This document shows, in pieces, positions 1-7,353 of a stretch of DNA of 12,324 nucleotides. Positions within the stretch are counted from its first letter, which is position 1. Each line of letters starts with the position of its first letter. A program made the translations under genes and the position numbers. The DNA is from Cloacibacillus sp. (GTDB lineage Bacteria > Synergistota > Synergistia > Synergistales > Synergistaceae), in NCBI RefSeq assembly GCF_020860125.1, contig NZ_JAJBUX010000050.1:1-12324 (forward strand), written 5' to 3'. The notes beneath the pieces were generated by a model, which was not told the DNA's origin, made no database searches, and saw only the letters and a program-made list of their open reading frames with translations.

Positions 1-3000
1 GGGAGACGGTGCCGTCCTTCGCCATTTCGTAGGCCGTGACGCCGGTTATCGCGATGTCGGGATAGCTTTCGACGGAGACGGAGGCCGCGCGCGCGACGTT
101 TGCCGCCTGTGCGCTCACCGTGCCGAAGAAGTCCTGCGGGTCGTAGCTCCCGACCAGCACATAGCCGTGGTCGTTGTCGGCGCTGAGCTGCTCGCCGTCA
201 TAGGATATCACCGCGTGCAGCCAGCCGAGGCCGGTCTCCGTGGGGGCCGTCCAGCCTTTAAGAACGGCATAGTCCCAGTTGTCCCCGCTATCCTCCGAAT
301 TCCCGGTGCGTCCGCTTATACTCTTGATGGCCGCCGGATTGCCGCCGGTTATCTCTTCACAGCCGCCGTCCGTGGCCGGGTTCGCGGCGGGATAGTTTGT
401 CCCTCCCTCTGTCCAGGGCTGGTAGTAGAATCTGACCTTGACCTCTCTTGTGTTAACGAAGCTGTAGTTTATCACGCGCAGCCTCAGGTTGTATTTCTGG
501 CCGCATTCGAGCAGTTTTGTCGCCGTGCCCTGATAGGCTCCCGTAGTGACCGGCGCGCCGTTATCCACCCTTTCAAAGCTCAGGCCGCGCATCTGATGGC
601 TCGTGTTCGGGTTGTCGTTTTCGGCGAGGTAGTAGACCATGCTCTCTAAATTTTGTCCCGCGGATTTATTCTTTATGTCGTTGTTCCAGCGGAAGGGCAG
701 CAGCAGCCCCGGGTCGGCGTAGGTCTCATAGGGGCTGCCCGGCCCCCATATCTTGCTTTGGAATGATTCAAGCTCCGGCACGGCGTAGCCGACGCAGAAG
801 GCCCCGTCGTCCTGCGTGAAGTAGGCGGCGTCCGACTTGAACTGCATGTCGGCGGCGCTCCAGTTATCGGTGTACATCGTATAGCTGCGCGCGCCGGGCC
901 AGGCCATCGTCATGCCGTACATTTCCGAGGCGTTGGTGGTGGTTGTCGAGTCCGTTGTATAGGTATAGTCTCCCTCAAGGTCGACTTTTATGGTAATTTC
1001 TCTCAGCAGCAGATGCTTTCCTACCGTGGGGTGTATATAGGTATGCGCGCCGACCGTCCCGCGGACGCTATTCAAATCGGTGTCGCTTGACGAGGCGGAG
1101 GCGTCCAGGTGGAACTCGCTCGCGTCGAGGTTGCCGATGACGTTGCCGGAGCCGGTTACGAATACCTCGCCGTTGACGTCGGCCAGGGGATCATTCTTAT
1201 TTATGGATATTTTCTTATCCCTGCCCTGCGGGTATCCCGTTATGTCTATGAGCCGCTTGGGATAGGTGAAAAGGTTGTAGTTGTCGTGCAGCGGCTCGTA
1301 CCACGAGACGCTCCTCCCCGGCGTCGGAGTGAATGTCGAGGCCGTCTCCGTGGGGACGATATACTGGATGTAGTTCTGCGCCTTGTATTCGGCGCCCTTG
1401 TCGTCGGAGACCGTCACATACCTCCTGCTCTCCGGGAAGATGACCGGATAGCGGCAGATGTTGTAATCGTTGGCCCGGTAATAGAGCTGGTCGTCCCGGT
1501 CTGCCTTGTAGGAGAAGGTGCCGTTAAGGGTCGAGGAATATCCGGCCGTATGCGCGTCTACCCATTCGCCGCCGCCCTCTATGGCGAAATCGATCAGCGG
1601 GTCTTCATTGGCGTAGCTTTCCGTGCGGTGGAATACCGCATCCATCAGGGTGCCTCTGTGCGAAGCCTCCGCTCCCACGGAAGCGCCGAATTTCCCGTCG
1701 TTTGCCGTCGTAGTGGACGAGGATTTCCCCCACTCTTTGTTAAGCTGCATGCCGGTGTAATAGCCCTCGGTGTCGAATACGGCGAAGGAGTCTAGCGTCA
1801 CCTTGCCGTCCTCCTCGGCATAACCCGACAGCGCGCTGCCGGCGGCGCGTACGCGGTCCCAGTGCTTCGGCGGCGCCTGCGTCACCATAAAGAGCTCGAT
1901 GTTGTCCTCCACCGTGACGACGGTCGGCGCGCCGACGATGAGGCTCTCATCATAAAGGTCGACGGCCTGCACTATCGGTCCCATGTTGCCCTGCATCATC
2001 ACGCCCTGATACCAGCCCTTGCCCTCCAGCTGCAGGCTGCCTGCGTACCAGGAGAAGACGCCCACGTCGACATTGCCTTTGCCGCCCATGTGTCCCACCG
2101 CGATCTGCGAACATCTTATTGAGGAGTTATTAACTTTCGGCTCGAAAAAGCGGCCGGTGCAGAGCGAATGGTGGATATAGTTAAAGTCAAGGCTCCAGCC
2201 AATCCCGTCATCGTGCAGGTTATATCCATACTGCGCCCCGGCCCCCGTTACGTCGGCGCCCTTTTGGAGGTTCCAATCATTGACATACAGTTTGAGCTGG
2301 AATTCGCTGTCTTCTGTAAAATCAGGGAGCGTCCAGACCAGCTCGCCCAATCCGTCGCCGTCAAGATCGGCTATCGCGGCATTTACAGACGGAAAGGATG
2401 TAGTAGTAGGACTCATTATAGCGACACCTGTAGGAGCTGAATCGACTGTTTTGGCAAAGGCGCCGCCTTTCCATTGATATACGTTGATTTTTATCATATA
2501 GGCCCAAACCGTTCCACTGTCAGGAACTGGGGTCAGCAGCGCCAGCTCGTCGCGCCCGTCTCCGTTTATGTCTCCGGTCGCCAAACCAACGTAGCAGAGT
2601 GAGGGATATATTTTGGTATCTTCAGTGTATATCTGCGAGAAGGCAAATCCGCCGTCGTTGTTGGTCTTGATCTTATATACTTCTAGCTTGCCGTTATTTA
2701 TGTTATTTAGATCGTCCGTACCACTGGGAAAATAAATCGCTGCCTCAGCTTCGCCGTCCCCGTCAAAATCCCCAAGCGCCATACGGTAACCGATTCCAGT
2801 GGTAAAATACATTGAGCGAATGCCTACAGCCGTGCCGCCGCCGTTAACATAGTAATATTTAGGCGCTTCCGCCGAGCTGTTTTTACTTTTTTCATAGAGA
2901 GATTTACCGTCGACGAGCAGCAGGCGCGTGTAGACCTCGCCGTCGCCCGCCGTGGTGCAGAATGAGAGCAGATAGTCGGCGTATCCGTCGCCGTTCCAGT

Positions 3001-3638
3001 CGAAGGCCGCGATATCATGCGCCGTACCCATGTTCAACGCGATTTCTACACCATAGTAATTAGAGAATGCATAGGTCGGGACCACGTCGGGTATTTTTAT
3101 TGGCTTGGACATCTCGTCGCCCTCGCGCACGGAGAGGTAAAGTTCGTTTGTGCCGCCGTCGTGGCGTACGAGGTATGAGTTGACGAGAAGGTTTTTCCTC
3201 ACCATGACCGATGTGTCGCCGCAGAGGTCGGGCGAGAGCGCGACCTCGCTTGAGATGTATCCCTCAGCGGAGGCCGAGGCGAATACGTAGTTGGAATTGT
3301 TGTCCGCCCCCATTGAGGAGGCATAGAGCGTCCGTAGTTCGTTGGCTACGCTCATGTCTCTGGTCATAACGTCGTTGGTTTTCGCGGTAAAGACAAAGTT
3401 GTTGATATTCCAGTCCCCTCCCCTGTAGGTTATGGCCAGCCTCTGCTTGGGGACCAGGCGCGCGTTCTTTATGACGTCCAGCGGATCGTTCGCCACCGAT
3501 TCCGGAATGCCGGTCGGGTCGGCGTCGGCTCTTAAAAGGCTATACCCCCCCGTATATAGCCGCCGCCGTGGCCACGATAAAGAGGGCCGTTAAAAGGCCT
3601 CTGCCGAGAAATTTTTTGCGCAGTTCGTCAAAACGCAT
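1..3638 (-). CDS. Giant exported VCBS/FG-GAP repeat protein, frameshifted at a G7 tract, C-terminus beyond the window
   Basis: Reading leftward from ATG 3638-3636 gives 32 codons (MRFDELRKKF..., hydrophobic about residues 14-31) ending at TAG 3540-3542. The frame one base over is then open from 3589 to the window edge with no stop, giving at least 1,212 residues if one G of the run at 3545-3551 is removed. The N-terminus then looks like a signal peptide or anchor, with a possible Ala-Asp-Ala cleavage site soon after. Four DxDGDG-type motifs (DWNGDGYAD, DFDGDGEAE, DINGDGRDE, DLDGDGLGE) begin near residues 213, 290, 356 and 424, as in FG-GAP/VCBS beta-propeller-like calcium-binding repeats. The remainder is Tyr/Asp/Gly/Thr-rich and not recognised. 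About 415-520 encodes a stretch (NLRLRVINYSFVN) that weakly resembles CARDB/Ig-like beta-sandwiches. GGAGG at 3649-3653 supports ATG 3638 or the adjacent GTG at 3641. A cell-surface or secreted location is inferred; the function is unknown. No start codon with a ribosome site exists in the downstream frame, so as written the gene is off. Confidence 0.8.
2342..2368 (-). other. FG-GAP/VCBS calcium-binding motif 4
   Basis: Encodes DLDGDGLGE, then LVW, preceded by AAIA. It is the last clear copy; downstream of it the protein changes character and no further DxDGDG loop is visible. Confidence 0.8.
2546..2572 (-). other. FG-GAP/VCBS calcium-binding motif 3
   Basis: Encodes DINGDGRDE, then LALL. 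It is preceded by LATG, the best match to the canonical 'GDINGDGxDDLxV' form of the repeat. Confidence 0.85.
2744..2770 (-). other. FG-GAP/VCBS calcium-binding motif 2
   Basis: Encodes DFDGDGEAE, then a hydrophobic strand (AAIYF). It is preceded by MALG, matching the usual 'hydrophobic-x-x-Gly-Asp-hydrophobic-Asp-Gly-Asp' pattern of FG-GAP repeats. Confidence 0.8.
2975..3001 (-). other. FG-GAP/VCBS calcium-binding motif 1
   Basis: Encodes DWNGDGYAD followed by a hydrophobic strand (YLLS). The alternating Asp/Asn-x-Asp/Asn-Gly-Asp-Gly loop is the calcium-binding loop of FG-GAP/VCBS repeats (family knowledge). It is the first of four copies spaced about 77, 66 and 68 residues apart, close to one propeller blade each. 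Confidence 0.75.
3545..3551 (-). repeat. G7 homopolymer tract at the frameshift point (candidate phase-variation tract)
   Basis: Seven C on the plus strand, hence GGGGGGG in the coding strand, lie just after the codons for the hydrophobic N-terminal segment. With seven G the frame reads Gly-Gly-Val-stop. With six it reads Gly-Gly-Tyr-Ser-Leu-Leu-Arg-Ala-Asp and joins the 1,180-residue remainder. The downstream frame has a stop (TAA at 3590-3592), so the shift must lie between about 3543 and 3589, and this run is the obvious slippery site there. Slipped-strand mispairing in short G tracts is a known on/off mechanism for surface proteins; seven is near the lower end of lengths usually considered unstable. 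Confidence 0.65.
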
Positions 3639-3706
3639 CACGCCACTTCCTCCCATAAGTTTCCGTTGAGTTTTTTATTCTTTTTACTTTGTGCGATCGT
3701 TTCTTG

Positions 3707-3715
3707 ATTATATCA
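3707..3715 (-). promoter_or_regulatory. Extended -10 promoter for the giant surface protein gene
   Basis: The minus strand reads TGATATAAT, a perfect extended -10 (TGn-TATAAT), about 70 nt upstream of the ATG at 3638 and within an AT-rich stretch. No good -35 hexamer is found at 17 nt, which is compatible with an extended -10 promoter. The predicted leader of roughly 60 nt ends with the GGAGG site at 3649-3653. Confidence 0.6.
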
Positions 3716-3840
3716 GAAAATAGGTAAAATTACGCATCTATTGTAAAAATAAGAGAAACGGCAGTGCCAAATACACGCAGTTTTTTCAATGGACAGCGCG
3801 GCGGCGCGTGGCACGGTGAAAACAAAATCAACCCCGCCGG

Positions 3841-3862
3841 GCTCCGGCTCGAAGGCCGGAGC
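3841..3862. repeat. Small GC-rich hairpin in the upstream region of the surface gene
   Basis: GCTCCGGC at 3841-3848 and GCCGGAGC at 3855-3862 form a perfect 8-bp stem with a 6-nt loop. No T run follows on either strand, so it is not a normal terminator. It lies upstream of the extended -10 promoter and its role is unknown. The rest of 3716-3940 shows no gene. Confidence 0.4.
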
Positions 3863-3939
3863 GATAAAACAAAGACAAAAGGCAGCCTAACGTCGATAGC
3901 TGAAAGGTAAATTACGGTTTAGCTTTTGACTTTGCCCTC

Positions 3940-4122
3940 AAAGGCGCCCTCTTTTGAGGGAGCTCCCCGCGAAGCGGGGTGAGGGAGAGTTGACCTTAGG
4001 TTCTTCCGCGGCTTTTGCCGCGGACTCTGTTTGGCGCGGAAACCGCGCCAAACAGAGCAACACTCCTTCCGTCTCGCCGCAAAAGCGGCGGCGATCCACC
4101 TCCCTCAGAGAGGGAGGCTTTA
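3940..4122. repeat. Composite palindromic element of six consecutive hairpins (MITE/REP-like)
   Basis: Six stem-loops follow one another: CCCTC/GAGGG (3947-3960), CCCCGC/GCGGGG (3965-3979), CCGCGGC/GCCGCGG (4006-4023), a perfect 15-bp stem from CTCTGTTTGGCGCGG (4025-4057, AAA loop), CGCCGC/GCGGCG (4075-4090) and CCTCCCTC/GAGGGAGG (4099-4117). The two ends are imperfect inverted repeats: AAAGGCGCCCTC on the left against AAAGCCTCCCTC read inward from the right, 10 of 12 matching. The arrangement hairpin-hairpin-GAGGGAGAG on the left is mirrored on the right. This resembles non-autonomous palindromic intergenic repeats scattered through many gut-bacterial genomes. ORFs through it on either strand look like by-products of the palindromes. 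I infer a dispersed repeat, but only one copy is present in the window. Confidence 0.6.
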
Positions 4123-4193
4123 AGAAAAAACCGCTGTTTATCATCGATATGGTAAAAGCTAAATCGCTATCTATCTCTTTTCCCGCCCGAAGG

Positions 4194-4320
4194 AAATCGG
4201 CGTTTAGAAGTGCGAGTTGCTAAATAAAATGGGGTCCCCGATACCGGAACCGTATCTTCATACGGTGAGGATTCGGGGCCCCCGTTTTATGACGCAAATC
4301 GTGCTTATAAACGCCGATTT
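4194..4320. repeat. 127-bp imperfect palindrome (long hairpin element)
   Basis: The left arm 4194-4255 and right arm 4260-4320 are inverted copies around a CTTC loop. The outer 13 bp (AAATCGGCGTTTA at 4194-4206, complement at 4308-4320) and inner 6 bp (CCGTAT/ATACGG) are perfect. The middle is imperfect, with ten of fourteen matches in one block and six of ten in another, and several mismatches would be G-U pairs in RNA. It starts 9 nt downstream of the last stop codon of the dehydrogenase cluster. It could be a mobile hairpin element or a long 3'-end mRNA structure. Confidence 0.65.
4224..4290 (-). terminator. Probable terminator at the end of the transporter/dehydrogenase cluster
   Basis: Within the long palindrome, TCGGGGCCCCC (4273-4283) pairs with GGGGTCCCCGA (4231-4241) with one mismatch, enclosing a smaller CCGTAT/ATACGG hairpin. 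On the minus strand the stem is followed by ATTTTATTTA, and on the plus strand by GTTTTAT, so it could act in both directions. It lies about 40 nt beyond the last stop codon. No plus-strand gene reads toward it within the window, so the minus-strand role is the relevant one. Confidence 0.6.
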
Positions 4321-4328
4321 TGCCGATT

Positions 4329-5228
4329 TTATTTTTGTATTTCTTTCAGCGCCACATTATTGAGCTTTTCGTAGTAGAGCCCGAGCGAGCCGTGGTCCTT
4401 GGTCTCGTGCCCCTCGTTCGCTAGGGCGATCATCATCTCTATGACCTGCCCCGAGAGAGGGACGGAGCAGCTGACGGCGCGGCTGGTCTCGAGGACGTTC
4501 CAAAGGTCTTTGATGTGGAGGTTGATGCGGAAGCCGGGGTCGTAGCGGCCTTCGAACATTCTCGGCGCTTTGTCCTCAAGGCACTGGCTGCCGGCGAGCC
4601 CTTTGCGGATGGCCTCGAATACTCTGCGCGGTTCGACGCCCGCCTTTTTGGCGAAGGCCATGCCCTCGGCGACGGCGGAGATGTTGATGCCTACGATCAT
4701 CTGGTTTACAAGTTTGGTGATCTGCCCCGCGCCGCTCTCCCCCACGAGGGTGACGGCGGCGCCCATCTTTTCAAGTATGGGACGGGCCTTTTCAAAGGCG
4801 GCGGCGCTGCCGCCGACCATGATCGCCAGGGTCCCCTGTTCCGCCTTTTCCTGGCCGCCGCTGACGGGGGCGTCGAGCATCTCCGCGCCCCTCTCTCTGA
4901 GGAGCGCGTCAAGTTCGCGGCTGGCGATCGGAGAGATGGAGCTCATGTCCACCACTATCTGTCCGGCACGGATGCCCTTTAAGAGGCCGTTTTCACCGGC
5001 GGTCACTTCGCGCACCTGCGGCGAGTTGGGAAGCATCGTCACGATAAATGTTCCGGCCTTTTCCGCGGTTTCGGCGGGCGTCGCCGCGCTCTCCGCGCCG
5101 CAGGCGCGCAGTTCCTCCACCGCCTGCCGGTTCACGTCGCAGACCACGACGGCATATCCCGCTTTGATAAGGTTTTTCGCCATCGGCCTGCCCATTATTC
5201 CCAAACCGATAAATCCTATTTTGTCCAT
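4329..5228 (-). CDS. Beta-hydroxyacid dehydrogenase (3-hydroxyisobutyrate dehydrogenase / tartronate semialdehyde reductase family)
   Basis: 299 residues, the usual length for the family. A Rossmann fingerprint GFIGLGIMGRPMAKNL (Gly8, Gly10, Gly13) is followed by Asp31 at the end of the second strand. The substrate-binding signature DAPVSGG lies at 119-125, a GTLAIMVGG stretch follows, and catalytic Lys172 sits in GQITKLVNQ. Lys240-Asp241 near the C-terminus also fits. Members reversibly oxidise beta-hydroxy acids to semialdehydes with NAD(P), for example 3-hydroxyisobutyrate, D-glycerate or 2-(hydroxymethyl)glutarate; which one applies here cannot be decided. I chose ATG 5228 because GGAGGT lies 8 nt upstream and the protein begins directly with the Rossmann strand. 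The same frame stays open to 5477, but that extension overlaps the preceding dehydrogenase gene. It is the last gene of the cluster, 40 nt after its neighbour, and is probably cytoplasmic. Confidence 0.9.
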   Translation of the reverse strand: MDKIGFIGLGIMGRPMAKNLIKAGYAVVVCDVNRQAVEELRACGAESAATPAETAEKAGTFIVTMLPNSPQVREVTAGENGLLKGIRAGQIVVDMSSISPIASRELDALLRERGAEMLDAPVSGGQEKAEQGTLAIMVGGSAAAFEKARPILEKMGAAVTLVGESGAGQITKLVNQMIVGINISAVAEGMAFAKKAGVEPRRVFEAIRKGLAGSQCLEDKAPRMFEGRYDPGFRINLHIKDLWNVLETSRAVSCSVPLSGQVIEMMIALANEGHETKDHGSLGLYYEKLNNVALKEIQK

Positions 5229-5268
5229 CTGTATGACCTCCGTCCGTTGTTCTCTGTTTTTTTTGCCG

Positions 5269-6303
5269 TTAGTATCCCTTTTTCCTGTCGACGACGTTTT
5301 CCAGCCTCTCGCCGGCCTCGAGGCGGCGCAGGTTTTCAAAGACGATGTCGAAGGTGCGGTGGATGTAGTTATCCTCGTCGTCGCAGCCCATATGGGGCGA
5401 CATGGTGAGGTTGGGGGCTGACCAGAGCGGCGATTCCACGGGAAGCGGTTCCTGCTCGAAGACGTCGAGCACCGCACCCGACAGGTGCCCCGATTTGAGG
5501 CTCGCGACGAGGGCCTCGCTGTCGACGATCCTTCCGCGGCTGATGTTTATAAAGCCCGCCCCCTCTTTCATCGCGGCGAACTCTTTTTCCCCGATGAAGC
5601 GGTATGTATCTTTGGTGGAGGGCAGGGTGACGACGACGTAGTCCGCGGAGCCGAGGGCCTCGTTCAGCCGCGAGGGCGGCAGTATCTCGTCGAGGTTCTC
5701 CCTCGGCGAGGTGTCGATGTCCACCCCGACGGTGTTAAGCCCCAGCCGTTTGGCCGCCAGGGCGACGGCGCTTCCCTGTTTGCCCGCGCCGAGTATGGCC
5801 GCCTTGGAGCCGCGGATGACGGAGACGAAGTGCGCGTCCCATTTGCGTTTCTGCTGCGCGCCTGCGAGCCGCGGCATGTGGTTCGCGAGCATGAGCAGCG
5901 CCATCATCGCGTATTCGCAGGTCTTGGGCGCGTGCGCCCCGCGGTTGTTGGTGAGGACGCATCCCTCCGGCAGCCAGTCAAGCGGCAGGAGGTGTTCTAT
6001 GCCCGCGCCGATTATGTGTATCCATTTGAGGTTCGGCGCGAGGGCCGCGACCTCCGCGAGTGGAAACATGTAACCGACAAGGATGTCGGCGTTCACGATG
6101 TCGCGGCGGAATTTTTCGTAGTCTTCCGAGTTCCAGCTCGGGTCGTTTTCAAAGCTCGTGCTGGTGCGGGTGATGGAGATCTCCACTTTGCCGCGGAATT
6201 CGGGGAATCTTTCCAGCGCCGCCTCAATGCGTTCCGGGGTCATGCGGAAAACTTTGAGGCTGTCCTCCGCGGTGAGTACCATGATCTTCAATTTGTTCTG
6301 CAT
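5269..6303 (-). CDS. D-2-hydroxyacid dehydrogenase, paralogue 3 (divergent copy)
   Basis: 344 residues, of the NAD-dependent D-isomer 2-hydroxyacid dehydrogenase family (GhrA/hydroxypyruvate-reductase-like). The nucleotide-binding loop is GAGKQG (Gly172, Gly174, Gly177) with Asp195 at the end of the second strand, which favours NAD over NADP. The catalytic triad is visible: Arg256 in NISRGR, Glu285 in FEQEPLP and His304 in SPHMG. It interconverts a 2-oxo acid and a D-2-hydroxy acid; the substrate is unknown. It is clearly more distant from the two upstream paralogues than they are from each other; for example it has KTCEYAMMALLML where they have KSGESFAT(F/Y)LGML. The ATG follows a strong GGAGGT that overlaps the upstream gene's TAG stop (TAGGAGGT), with a 12-nt gap, suggesting translational coupling. 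Confidence 0.93.
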   Translation of the reverse strand: MQNKLKIMVLTAEDSLKVFRMTPERIEAALERFPEFRGKVEISITRTSTSFENDPSWNSEDYEKFRRDIVNADILVGYMFPLAEVAALAPNLKWIHIIGAGIEHLLPLDWLPEGCVLTNNRGAHAPKTCEYAMMALLMLANHMPRLAGAQQKRKWDAHFVSVIRGSKAAILGAGKQGSAVALAAKRLGLNTVGVDIDTSPRENLDEILPPSRLNEALGSADYVVVTLPSTKDTYRFIGEKEFAAMKEGAGFINISRGRIVDSEALVASLKSGHLSGAVLDVFEQEPLPVESPLWSAPNLTMSPHMGCDDEDNYIHRTFDIVFENLRRLEAGERLENVVDRKKGY

Positions 6304-6315
6304 TAGACTGACCTC

Positions 6316-7338
6316 CTAGTATTCTCTGCCGGTATCCACAAGGTTTTCCAGCGGTTTGCCCTCAAGGTAGCTGCGGACGTTGCGCATGAGGATGTCAAGG
6401 CAGCGCGGCATGTAGTTGAGGGGATCGTCCGATGAGACGTGCGGCGTCATGATGAGGTTGGGCGCGGTCCAGAGCGGCGATTCGTCCTCCAGCGGCTCGT
6501 GGTCGAATACGTCGAGTATCGCGCCCGCGATCTCTCCCGCGCGCAGAGCGCGGTCAAGCGCGTCGGCGTCAAGCAGCTGCCCGCGCGCGACGTTGAGCAG
6601 GGAGGCGCTCTTCGGCATCAATTTAAGCTCCCTTTCGCCGATTATACGGTAGGTGGCCTTCGTAAGCGGCGCGGCGATGGCGAGGATGTCCACGTCCTTC
6701 AGCGCCTCGTCAAGTCTGTCGGGAGTCAGCACTTCGTCGCACTCGGGGTGGCTTGTGCGCTGCGGGTCGATGCCCGTCACCCTCATACCAAGGCGCCTGC
6801 CCTGCCTGGCGACCTCGCCGCCCTGGCAGCCCACGCCGATGACGACGAGTTTCCGTCCCTTTATGACGCTCGTAAAGGTCCGCTCCCATCTGCCGTTTCT
6901 CTGGGCCGTAAAGAGCCTGGGGATGGCGGAGTTGAGCATGCCGAGGTAGGTGGCGAAGCTCTCCCCCGATTTCGGCTGGTGCACGCCGCGGCTGTTCGTC
7001 AGCTGCAGCCCCTCCGGGACCCAGGTGAAGGGGGTTATCTGTTCCACCCCCGAGCTGTTGAAGTGTATCCATTTGAGTTCCGGCGCGTAGCCGCGAATAT
7101 TCTCCGTGGGAAAGGTGTAGCCCATGAGCACGTCGGCCTCTTTCATGTGCTCGTAGTAGGATTTGAGGTCGTCTTCCGTCCAGCGGTCGTAGTCGTACTC
7201 GCTGCTGCCCATCGTTATTTCAAATTTGTCGGCGATGTCCGCGTTTCTCGCAACCGCCTCTTTCACCTGCTCCTCGGTCGCCTGATAGACCTGGGCCTGG
7301 TGGCGGTTGTTCATGATGTGTATCCGCAGTTTTTTCAT
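6316..7338 (-). CDS. D-2-hydroxyacid dehydrogenase, paralogue 2
   Basis: 340 residues with the same fold and residues as its neighbours: GVGCQG loop (Gly168, Gly170, Gly173), Asp191, catalytic Arg252 (NVARGQ), Glu281 (FDHEPLE) and His300 (TPHVSSDD). It shares long blocks with paralogue 1, such as TPFTWVPEG/SPFTWVPEG, KSGESFAT and TPHVSSDD, and by eye over half of the residues are identical, so the two arose by tandem duplication. Like the others it ends in a Val-Asp-containing tail closing with an aromatic residue (LVDTGREY). A purine-rich AGAGGG is 10 nt before the ATG, a rather weak and distant ribosome site. With only 15 nt after the upstream stop, translational coupling is likely. Cytoplasmic, NAD-linked; the substrate is not known. 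Confidence 0.93.
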   Translation of the reverse strand: MKKLRIHIMNNRHQAQVYQATEEQVKEAVARNADIADKFEITMGSSEYDYDRWTEDDLKSYYEHMKEADVLMGYTFPTENIRGYAPELKWIHFNSSGVEQITPFTWVPEGLQLTNSRGVHQPKSGESFATYLGMLNSAIPRLFTAQRNGRWERTFTSVIKGRKLVVIGVGCQGGEVARQGRRLGMRVTGIDPQRTSHPECDEVLTPDRLDEALKDVDILAIAAPLTKATYRIIGERELKLMPKSASLLNVARGQLLDADALDRALRAGEIAGAILDVFDHEPLEDESPLWTAPNLIMTPHVSSDDPLNYMPRCLDILMRNVRSYLEGKPLENLVDTGREY

Positions 7339-7353
7339 CTCTTTTATACCCTC

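Larger units (their letters stand above)
3642..4328. other. Gene-free intergenic region
   Basis: No credible coding sequence lies here. It contains the leader and extended -10 promoter of the surface gene (to about 3715), an AT-rich then GC-rich stretch with one 8-bp hairpin (3716-3939), the six-hairpin element, a short unremarkable AT-rich piece (4123-4193) and the long palindrome with the terminator. The two structured elements sit side by side at the boundary between two unrelated transcription units. Confidence 0.7.

Noticed and set aside
167..2477. Several plus-strand ORFs of 65-228 codons at the left
   Set aside because: All lie opposite the continuous giant minus-strand frame, which has recognisable FG-GAP motifs; none has a ribosome site or domain.
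3611..3620. A6 run in the surface gene leader as the frameshift site
   Set aside because: The downstream frame has a stop at 3590-3592, so a shift this early would terminate; the shift must occur nearer the G7 tract.
3938..4223. Short ORFs on both strands in the intergenic region
   Set aside because: They read straight through the hairpins of the palindromic element; their Arg/Ser/Pro-rich peptides are explained by the inverted repeats.
5229..5477. Longer N-terminus for the beta-hydroxyacid dehydrogenase
   Set aside because: The extra 83 codons overlap the previous dehydrogenase and precede the Rossmann strand; a good GGAGGT marks the start at 5228.
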